From Cloacibacillus sp. (lineage in GTDB: Bacteria; Synergistota; Synergistia; Synergistales; Synergistaceae): a stretch of DNA of 11,230 bases. The translations under genes were made by a program, and so were the position numbers. Below the pieces are notes generated by a model. It was not told where the DNA came from. It did no database searches and saw only the letters and a program-made list of their open reading frames with translations. Shown here piece after piece: positions 1 to 5,243 of the stretch; the stretch's first letter is position 1; every line of letters begins with the position of its first letter. Where the stretch lies: contig NZ_JAJBUX010000027.1 in the NCBI RefSeq assembly GCF_020860125.1, positions 1 to 11,230 on the forward strand. Direction: 5' to 3'.

Positions 1-296
1 GTGGCGTAAGACGCGGGATGTTCGTCCGGTCCCATGCCGAACCCGGCAGTTAAGCCTCTCATCGCCGATGGTACTACGGAGGGTATCCGTGGGATGGCCA
101 GGGAGCCAAATCAATGCTTTTCTGATTTGTGCGAGGTCGGCTAGTTTGTCCACCATGGCCAGGGAGCCAAAAGGCCGGTTCTGCCTTTTGTGCGAGGTCG
201 GCTAGTTTGTCCACCATGGCCAGGGAGCAAAATCAGTGCTTTTCTGATTTGTGCTAGGTCGGCTAGTTTGTCTGTTAGAGTAGGTCGCCGCTGGAA
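1..296 (+). rRNA. rrf: 5S rRNA gene with a 183-base internal insertion (5' end outside window)
   Basis: The 5S core is recognisable: the conserved CCCATGCCGAAC (31-42), GTTAAGCC (49-56), GCCGATGGTACT (64-75) and AGAGTAGG (277-284) are all present in order. Helix I closes between bases 1-6 and 286-291, so only about seven 5' bases lie left of the window. Helix IV is intact: CTACGGA (74-80) pairs with TCCGTGG (86-92). A normal 5S would read GTGGG directly into AGAGTAGG; here these are separated by bases 94-276, so the 3' strand of loop E, where ribosomal protein L25/CTC binds in other bacteria, is interrupted. Helix II looks imperfect (12-17 against 55-60 needs wobbles and at least one mismatch), so a decayed copy is possible. 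The gene is presumably the last of a 16S-23S-5S operon to the left. Identity as 5S is near certain; whether the insert stays in the mature RNA, is excised, or disables the gene cannot be seen. Confidence 0.88.
94..276 (+). repeat. Three 61-base tandem repeats inside the 5S gene
   Basis: The units are 94-154, 155-215 and 216-276, giving an exact 61-base period with no gaps. Each begins ATGGCCAGGGAGC and contains GGTCGGCTAGTTTGTC near its end. The centre of each is an inverted repeat. Unit 1 pairs 107-113 with 123-129, unit 2 pairs 168-175 with 183-190, and unit 3 pairs 230-236 with 244-250. The unit 2 stem (AAAAGGC/GCCTTTT) differs from units 1 and 3 (AAATCA/TGATTT) on both arms, so pairing is kept. 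A GC/GC clamp with one bulged base extends each stem, and TGGCC (95-99) can pair with GGCTA (139-143) to close the unit. The last five bases of unit 3 (CTGTT in place of CCACC) have diverged next to the resumed 5S sequence. Confidence 0.92.
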
Positions 297-310
297 TTAA
301 TTTGAAGAAC

Positions 311-341
311 GGCCCTGAGGGTAATCCTCAGGGCTGTTTTT
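311..341 (+). terminator. Rho-independent terminator of the rRNA operon
   Basis: GCCCTGAGG (312-320) and CCTCAGGGC (326-334) form a perfect 9-bp stem around a 5-base loop, extended by a G-T wobble (311/335) and followed by a T-run (337-341). It lies 15 bases after the end of the 5S gene, the expected place for an rRNA operon terminator. Confidence 0.93.
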
Positions 342-523
342 GTGTCAATCATTATGTGTGAGAGGAAAATAGCGTTTTTTAGTGTGGAATGTTTTTTCTT
401 TCTGCGTTTTGTCATTTCTCTTTAAAGACGCTTTCCTATATCAAATTCTTTCGGATTTTTTCCTCCGATGTCCCTATTATGGGAGAGCAGAGGGGCAAGT
501 TCAACTAAGACGTTTTATCGAAT

Positions 524-557
524 GGTATTAAAGAATAATACCGCCGCAGCGGTTTTT
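524..557 (+). terminator. Overlapping hairpins, possible bidirectional terminator
   Basis: Two inverted repeats overlap by three bases. GGTATTA (524-530) pairs with TAATACC (536-542), and ACCGC (540-544) pairs with GCGGT (549-553), the latter followed by a T-run (552-557). On the plus strand the second looks like a short terminator. On the minus strand the pair lies just beyond the regulator stop codon and could end that transcript. Bases 342-523 before it are AT-rich; I see no gene or convincing signal there. Confidence 0.5.
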
Positions 558-574
558 TGTAAAAAATGACTTCG

Positions 575-967
575 CTATCTCTTGTCTCTCATAAACTCCG
601 AAAGCTTTTTCAGGTCACGGACATAGGATAGGACCTTTATCTTTTCCTCCATTGCCAGCTCGGCTACCGCCGTGAAAATCTCCCGCGTGATGCCGTTTGC
701 CGCCGCGATATCGCCGCTGTCATCCGTATACTTAAGAAAAGGGCACTCTATCTGCCTCTCTTCCCTTATATCTTTTTTATTATCTTCGCCAATCAGCGAA
801 ACGAGAGAGACCTCAAGCGCTGCTGCGATCTTCTCCAAAGTTTTCAGAGATGGGCGTTTCTTCCCGTTTTCGATCTCGGAGATATAACTTACCGAGAGAT
901 CGACCCTTTCCGCGAGGTTTTCCTGTGTCAGCCCCTGGGCTATCCGGTACTTTTGAATCTTCCACAT
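575..967 (-). CDS. XRE-family helix-turn-helix transcriptional regulator
   Basis: A 130-residue cytoplasmic DNA-binding protein. Residues 4-60 form a Cro/C1-type (XRE) helix-turn-helix: the LTQENLAERV helix (13-22), the turn and recognition helix around DLSVSYISEIENG (23-35), then RPSLKTLEKIAAAL (38-51). Residues 61-90 are a charged linker. Residues 95-130 are predicted helical (EIFTAVAELAMEEKIKVLS), probably a dimerisation or effector segment; no known ligand domain is recognisable. The ATG at 967 is preceded on the minus strand by AAAGGGG with about nine bases of spacing, a good ribosome site. The gene stands alone, divergent from the promoter near 1071-1099, so it may control that promoter and itself; this is inference from position. 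Chromosomal, phage-derived and toxin-antitoxin XRE proteins look alike; no partner toxin or phage gene is visible nearby. Confidence 0.9.
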   Translation of the reverse strand: MWKIQKYRIAQGLTQENLAERVDLSVSYISEIENGKKRPSLKTLEKIAAALEVSLVSLIGEDNKKDIREERQIECPFLKYTDDSGDIAAANGITREIFTAVAELAMEEKIKVLSYVRDLKKLSEFMRDKR

Positions 968-1026
968 TAGACAAGCCCCTTTCTTCTACCAATTTACTTA
1001 GAAAAGAGCTAAATTACTATTATCAA

Positions 1027-1090
1027 TAATCGAAATATCATTAATATTGAGCGAAAATATTAAAACTATATTGACTTTAAGCGAATATAC
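1027..1090 (+). promoter_or_regulatory. Repeated CGAA-WATAT boxes, possible operator array
   Basis: Three related direct repeats are visible: ATAATCGAAATAT (1027-1039), TTGAGCGAAAATAT (1047-1060) and TTTAAGCGAATAT (1076-1088). Their CGAA cores start at 1031, 1052 and 1082, 21 and 30 bases apart. Bare CGAA cores follow at 1103, 1114 and 1134. The third full box sits in the spacer of the plus-strand promoter candidate, where a bound repressor would block it. The obvious candidate ligand is the neighbouring XRE protein; this is inference. Confidence 0.35.
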
Positions 1091-1099
1091 ATCTACTAT
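1071..1099 (+). promoter_or_regulatory. Sigma70-type promoter candidate
   Basis: TTGACT (1071-1076) matches the -35 consensus at five of six bases. A 17-base spacer separates it from TACTAT (1094-1099), four of six against the -10 consensus. It would fire rightward towards the small membrane protein and the surface protein. Confidence 0.5.
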
Positions 1100-1311
1100 A
1101 ACCGAAGAAGAGACGAATGTAATCCATAAAATACGAAGGTACATCTATGCGGTTTTGGTGTATTTAGATGTTTTGTTGTCTTAATTCATAATGAGTTTTT
1201 AAGTGTTCAATATCCGCAAAATAGGAACGAATAATAAACAGCGGCATCAGGTATATGCGAAAAAACGGAACAAACCGGCTGCCGGTACGCAATATTGAGA
1301 GGGGAGAGACT

Positions 1312-1416
1312 GTGAAGCAGAGGGCGTTATATATAACTTTTTTCATATCGCTCGCCATATCCGCGGGCCTGTTCTTTTTTCTTGCAGAGAGCATGGCCGT
1401 GTTGTGGCCGCGTTAA
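1312..1416 (+). CDS. Candidate small single-pass membrane protein (34 aa)
   Basis: A GTG at 1312 is preceded by GAGGGGAG (1299-1306), a strong ribosome site, and opens a 34-codon frame ending at TAA 1414-1416. The product starts MKQRALYITF, has one hydrophobic segment (about residues 6-27, rich in F, I, L and A) and ends ESMAVLWPR. Positive charges before the segment are consistent with an inner-membrane anchor. The same frame reaches upstream to an ATG at 1255 with a weaker ribosome site, which would add 19 mostly polar residues (53 aa in total). An in-frame stop at 1222-1224 prevents further extension. It could be co-transcribed with the surface-protein gene. I recognise no family. The frame is short enough to arise by chance; the ribosome site plus the hydrophobic segment is the case for it. 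Confidence 0.45.
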   Translation: MKQRALYITFFISLAISAGLFFFLAESMAVLWPR

Positions 1417-1440
1417 TGAACTTAAAAGGTTGGAAGTCTA

Positions 1441-1479
1441 TTTTATCTTTGCGAGGGAGGGGAAGATAAAAGGTTTTTT
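1441..1479 (+). terminator. AT-rich hairpin with T-run, weak terminator or attenuator
   Basis: TTTTATCTT (1441-1449) pairs perfectly with AAGATAAAA (1463-1471) around a purine-rich 13-base loop, followed by GG and six Ts (1474-1479). The stem has little GC, so termination would be partial. It sits between the small-protein stop and the surface-protein start, where it could reduce read-through. Confidence 0.4.
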
Positions 1480-1535
1480 ATCATGAGGGTTTTGTAACGG
1501 CAAAGAAGGGGTAACAAAACAAAGAAAGGGGAAAT

Positions 1536-3983
1536 ATGAGAATGACGAAGTTAAGAAAGTACGGAATAATTTTTCTTGTGTTGCTGATGGCGCTGATGTG
1601 TGCGCCGATGGCTATGGCGGCGGATACGGAAGCTCCCGAATGGTTGAGCAACGCTTTTAAAAATGGGGGAAAATTAGCCTTATCGGAAGACGTTTCTTTT
1701 GATAAAGGGCAGTTGACCTTATCGGCAGATATACCGCTTGACCTTGACTTGAACGGACATAGTATTGAGTGGACCGCAAGTGGCGATTTAGCTGGTGATA
1801 ACAGATTTGCGATAGTAGTAAAAGAAGGAAACACACTTAATATTTCCGACACGAGTGCGGAAAAAAAAGGAGCTATCATAGCTAAAAAGGGTACTTTTGT
1901 AAAACATAACGACGGAGCCAGGGCCATAGCGAACTATGGCACGGTAAACATCAGCGGCGGTCTCATCGAGGGCGAGTATTCCGCTATGTATCTCTACGCC
2001 AATTCTAATCCAAGCAGTGGAGATTCAAATGTAGTTGCCATTATGGATGGCGGCGAACTGCGAGCTGAAACATACGCGTTGGTCGTGTTTGGCAAAACTG
2101 CATCTTTCACCCTGAATAATGGTACGATAGAGGCAACCTCTGGAGACGGCTGTGCTATTTCTGGTAACAGCAGCAATACGTCGACCGTAAATCATGGTGG
2201 AACTGAGATAACAATCAACGATGGCGAAATTATTGGCGGAACCAAGGCAGAAGGAGCGGGAATCTATCATCCTCAGTCTGGGATGCTCTATATTTACGGT
2301 GGGAAAATATCGGGATACGACGGTATTCAGATGAAAGCCGGCACTCTTGTGATGGAAGGCGGAAGTATAGAGGCGACTGGAGATGCTGTAGAACAGCCGT
2401 ATACGAAAGAGGGAGACGGTACTCATGCTACCGGGTCCGCGCTTTCTTTGCTTTCACAGGGAGCGGCAGACTCGTCGTATAAAGGAGATATTGAGGCTAC
2501 GATTTCTGGCAATTCGGAGCTTAAGAGCGGCAATAATTATGCTGTTGTAGAGGCCTTTGCTAACGAAGGTACTGCCCTAAAAGTTAAGGGACTTACCATA
2601 GCGGGTGGAGTATTTATCGGAGGCAAAGATGCACTCAAAATAGATAACTTAAAAGAGAACATCAGCGTTATCGGTGGCACCTACAGCAGTGATCCTAGAG
2701 ATTACGTCAGAGAGCCCTATGTTGTAAAGCCAACGGAAAATACGTATACCGTGGTCTTAGCCGGCGTCGTTGTCACTCCGGACACCGCGGAACTTGTACT
2801 TGACTTTGCATCGGGGGCAAAATTGACGGCTTCCAGCGATATTACTGAAGATTTCGAGTGGGTTTCGGAAAACGAAAGCGTCGTGACTGTTGACGGTAAC
2901 GGCAATATCACCGCCGTAGGAGCGGGTACGGCCAATGTAACGGCGACCGGCGTTATAAGCGAGTCTGTCAATAAGTGCGTGGTTACGGTACGCAAAGCGG
3001 CCCCCGTAAGCGTGACCCCAGCCAATATGGAATTGAAGATCGGTGAAACCGGCAAAGTAGAAGCCAAATATGACGCAAAAGACAGCGTATCTTGGAGCAG
3101 CAGCAATCAAGCTGTCGCCACTGTCAAAGACGGCACAGTGACGGCCGGCAAAAAAGCGGGAGTTGCTATCATTACTGCCAAGGGACTGTATACCTCCGCG
3201 GCCTGTACGCTGACGGTCATTGATCCGGTTACCCCTGATCCGACTCCGACTCCGGCCCCCATCGACCCTGGTACCGTAGGGAAAGATAAAAACCCCGTCA
3301 ACAACGAAAAAGACAAGCCTGAAAACGTAGAGGCGGCGACACCGGCCATTAAGGAAGCGACGGAGGACGCGAAAGACGAGATCGCTAATACGACGAATAT
3401 CAAAAAAGAAAATCTCGTCGCCACCGCCAACGGCACGCTCACGATCAGCCCAGTGCTCGCCAAGAGCGCGCTTGAAGAGGTGATGTCCGCTGACAAGGAA
3501 GTTGCGCCGAAAAACGTGGTCCTGCTTCCAATCGTATCCACTACCGTAAAAGCGAAGAATGTCGCAGCGATGGCATTTTCGATGACCGGCGCGCAGCTGG
3601 GCGCTGAAGAAGGCACTGTCGCGGGAGACGTGAAGATAATCAAGGTACTGGCAGACGGCAAAGGCGCACAGTTCGGCTACGCTTCGTCGGCGGCTGGATA
3701 TCAGGACGAGACATTCACACTCAAGGACGCGAACGACAAGACACTCGCCCTGACGGATAAGGTCGTAAAGACCTCGGACTATAAGCTGATAATCTTTGTG
3801 GCCGACGGCGGAAAATTTGACCTGGACAAGACCCCGGGCAACGTAGTCGACCCGATAGCGGTAGCCACCAACAAGGCGACACCGGCTCCGACCCCGCACA
3901 GCAGTTCCAGCGGCTGTAACGCGGGATTCGCGGGACTTCTTCTGCTTGTCGCGGTTCCCTTTATTTACCGCAGGAAGAGGTAA
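1536..3983 (+). CDS. Secreted multi-domain surface protein with Synerg-CTERM tail
   Basis: An 815-residue exported protein. Residues 1-29 are a signal peptide (basic start, hydrophobic core, cleavage near AMAMAA). Residues about 65-385 contain recurring short turns such as LDLNGHSIE (70-78), GTVNISGGLIEG (135-146), LYIYGGKISG (251-260) and LVMEGGSIEATG (271-282), typical of a right-handed parallel beta-helix. Two Ig-like BIG2 domains follow (about 411-486 and 489-563), then a Pro/Thr/Asp linker (564-600) and a domain of unknown role (about 600-780). The C-terminus has a Pro-Thr-Ser spacer, SSSSGCNAG (789-797), a hydrophobic stretch (798-811) and RRKR, the layout of the Synergistota sorting tail, in which the Cys (C794) is probably the processing point. 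ATG 1536 follows AAAGGGGAAAT. Adhesion or carbohydrate binding is plausible, but no catalytic residues are evident. The first half is visibly more AT-rich than the second. Confidence 0.9.
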   Translation: MRMTKLRKYGIIFLVLLMALMCAPMAMAADTEAPEWLSNAFKNGGKLALSEDVSFDKGQLTLSADIPLDLDLNGHSIEWTASGDLAGDNRFAIVVKEGNTLNISDTSAEKKGAIIAKKGTFVKHNDGARAIANYGTVNISGGLIEGEYSAMYLYANSNPSSGDSNVVAIMDGGELRAETYALVVFGKTASFTLNNGTIEATSGDGCAISGNSSNTSTVNHGGTEITINDGEIIGGTKAEGAGIYHPQSGMLYIYGGKISGYDGIQMKAGTLVMEGGSIEATGDAVEQPYTKEGDGTHATGSALSLLSQGAADSSYKGDIEATISGNSELKSGNNYAVVEAFANEGTALKVKGLTIAGGVFIGGKDALKIDNLKENISVIGGTYSSDPRDYVREPYVVKPTENTYTVVLAGVVVTPDTAELVLDFASGAKLTASSDITEDFEWVSENESVVTVDGNGNITAVGAGTANVTATGVISESVNKCVVTVRKAAPVSVTPANMELKIGETGKVEAKYDAKDSVSWSSSNQAVATVKDGTVTAGKKAGVAIITAKGLYTSAACTLTVIDPVTPDPTPTPAPIDPGTVGKDKNPVNNEKDKPENVEAATPAIKEATEDAKDEIANTTNIKKENLVATANGTLTISPVLAKSALEEVMSADKEVAPKNVVLLPIVSTTVKAKNVAAMAFSMTGAQLGAEEGTVAGDVKIIKVLADGKGAQFGYASSAAGYQDETFTLKDANDKTLALTDKVVKTSDYKLIIFVADGGKFDLDKTPGNVVDPIAVATNKATPAPTPHSSSSGCNAGFAGLLLLVAVPFIYRRKR

Positions 3984-4035
3984 TGTAACGGACGCGAAGG
4001 ACGATGTAACTAAGAGGCAATAGCACAAGAAACAG

Positions 4036-4070
4036 GCCGCCGGAGGGGTTTTCTCTCCGGCGGCTTTGTT
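4036..4070 (+). terminator. Rho-independent terminator after the surface-protein gene
   Basis: GCCGCCGGAG (4036-4045) and CTCCGGCGGC (4055-4064) form a perfect 10-bp GC-rich stem around a 9-base loop, followed by TTTGTTT. It separates the surface-protein gene from the phosphonate operon. Confidence 0.94.
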
Positions 4071-4072
4071 TA

Positions 4073-4135
4073 TGCCGTTACATATTTTTGTATTGCCGTT
4101 ACCTTTGCGTAACCCAGACGAAAAGCATCCGTAAC
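4073..4135 (+). promoter_or_regulatory. Phased GTTAC/GTAAC half-sites, possible operator of the phosphonate operon
   Basis: TGCCGTTAC occurs twice (4073-4081 and 4094-4102), 21 bases apart. GTAAC follows at 4109-4113 and 4131-4135. Successive half-site spacings are 21, 11 and 22 bases, close to whole helical turns. The middle two form a dyad, GTTAC-CTTTGC-GTAAC (4098-4113). The array ends 45 bases before the phnS start codon, where a regulator of this operon would bind. Two more TGTAAC copies, also 21 apart (3984-3989 and 4005-4010), lie before the terminator, and GTAAC occurs at 1494 and 1511 ahead of the surface-protein gene. I could not assign a confident -35/-10 pair here. Confidence 0.4.
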
Positions 4136-4180
4136 TTTGTGGTGGTTAAATTAAGCCAACACATTGAAAGGATGATTTTA

Positions 4181-5233
4181 ATGATTAATTTATCGGATCA
4201 AATTGGAAAAGCCTGGAAGTTCGCGCTGCTGCTTATCGTCGTGACCGCGGTCTTTGCCGCCGTGGCGTCGCACGCGGCAGGTAAGGAGCTTATCGTCTAT
4301 ACGGCGCTGGAGAACGAGCAGATCAATAAGTACCTTGCCACCTTTAAGGAGGCGAATCCCGATATAGATGTGAAGATAGTCCGCGACTCTACGGGCATTA
4401 TCACGGCGAAGCTGCTCGCCGAGGGCGCGAATACGCCCGCTGATGTTGTCTGGGGCACGGCGGCCTCCAGCCTCCTCGTACTTGAAAAGAGAGGCCTTAT
4501 TGAACCCTACGCGCCGAAGGGGCTTAACCGCGTTGAAAAGATGCTGAAGGATACGGCGAATCCGCCGGCATGGGTCGGCATCGATGCCTGGGAGTGCGCG
4601 ATCGTGGTGAACACCGCCGAGGCGAAGGCCCAGGGGCTGCCCGCGATAAAGTCGTACAAGGACCTTCTCCGCCCCGAATTTAAGGGAAAGATCGTCATGA
4701 GCAATCCCAACTCATCGGGCACCGGCTTTCTCGCCGTCTCGGGAATTCTCCAGCTGATGGGCGAGAAGGCGGGTTTTGAGTATCTCGACAAGCTCCATGA
4801 AAATATCGCGCTCTATACGCATTCCGGCTCCGCGCCCGCTAAAAAGGCCGCCTCGGGTGAGTTCCCCGTCGGTATCTCCTACGGCTACGCCGGTGTGAAC
4901 CAGAAGAAGAAGGGCGCTCCCGTGGAGGTAGTATTCCCCGTGGAGGGTAGCGGCTGGGACGTCGAGGCCAACGCGCTGATCAAGAAGAAGAGTATCAAGC
5001 CCGAGGCGAAGAAGTTCCTTGACTGGGCCATCTCTGACAGGGCGATCAACGCGCTGAAGGACGACTACGCGATCACGGCGGTGAAGGTTGGCAGCGCGAT
5101 CCCCGAGGGTTATTCAAAGGACCCGCTCTCGCAGCTCGTGAAGAAGAACGACCTGCGCTGGGCCGCCCAGAACCGCGACCGTCTGCTGAAAGAGTGGGCC
5201 TCCCGTTACGAGGGCAAGACGGAAGCGAAGTAG
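4181..5233 (+). CDS. phnS: 2-Aminoethylphosphonate ABC transporter, substrate-binding protein
   Basis: A 350-residue periplasmic type-2 solute-binding protein of the Fe3+/phosphonate-like group. Residues 1-33 are a signal peptide with a hydrophobic core (about 13-30) and cleavage near SHAA/GKEL. The mature protein opens KELIVYTALENEQ, the usual first strand of the fold, with likely ligand-contacting loops at RDSTG (68-72), WGTAAS (91-96) and NSSGTG (177-182). The 2-AEP assignment rests mainly on the downstream phnX and phnW genes; similar proteins bind ferric iron or other anions. The start chosen is ATG 4181, because GAAAGG (4166-4171) lies nine bases ahead. The reading frame stays open back to 4088, but that stretch lacks a ribosome site and would bury the signal peptide. 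First gene of the operon, 10 bases before the ATPase gene. Confidence 0.88.
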   Translation: MINLSDQIGKAWKFALLLIVVTAVFAAVASHAAGKELIVYTALENEQINKYLATFKEANPDIDVKIVRDSTGIITAKLLAEGANTPADVVWGTAASSLLVLEKRGLIEPYAPKGLNRVEKMLKDTANPPAWVGIDAWECAIVVNTAEAKAQGLPAIKSYKDLLRPEFKGKIVMSNPNSSGTGFLAVSGILQLMGEKAGFEYLDKLHENIALYTHSGSAPAKKAASGEFPVGISYGYAGVNQKKKGAPVEVVFPVEGSGWDVEANALIKKKSIKPEAKKFLDWAISDRAINALKDDYAITAVKVGSAIPEGYSKDPLSQLVKKNDLRWAAQNRDRLLKEWASRYEGKTEAK

Positions 5234-5243
5234 GGGAACATCG

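Larger units (their letters stand above)
968..1311. other. AT-rich intergenic control region
   Basis: No convincing gene of normal size. It holds the regulator's ribosome site (minus strand, just right of 967), CGAA-type boxes (1027-1090), a plus-strand promoter candidate (1071-1099) and an inverted repeat, ACATCTA (1141-1147) against TAGATGT (1165-1171). The first arm also occurs as a direct copy at 1089-1095. Its right part may encode the N-terminus of the small protein if that starts at 1255. Confidence 0.6.

Noticed and set aside
94..276. CRISPR array
   Set aside because: Period 61 with most of each unit conserved, no repeat/spacer alternation, only three units, and embedded within a 5S gene.
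575..967. Toxin-antitoxin pair or prophage remnant around the XRE gene
   Set aside because: No partner toxin frame, integrase, attachment site or other phage gene is visible on either side.
1274..1286. 13-base perfect palindrome ACCGGCTGCCGGT
   Set aside because: Single copy, no room for a hairpin loop, and possibly within coding sequence; not enough to call an operator.
1164..1394. 76-codon minus-strand frame in the intergenic region
   Set aside because: No good ribosome site, no conserved-looking motif, and it runs antisense to the better-supported small membrane protein.
2757..4028. 423-codon open frame antisense to the surface-protein gene
   Set aside because: Arg-rich, low-complexity translation with no recognisable motif. 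It lies opposite a gene with clear domains and is a side effect of that gene's codon use.
4088..4180. 31-codon N-terminal extension of PhnS
   Set aside because: No ribosome site, overlaps the GTAAC/GTTAC array, and would place the signal peptide internally.
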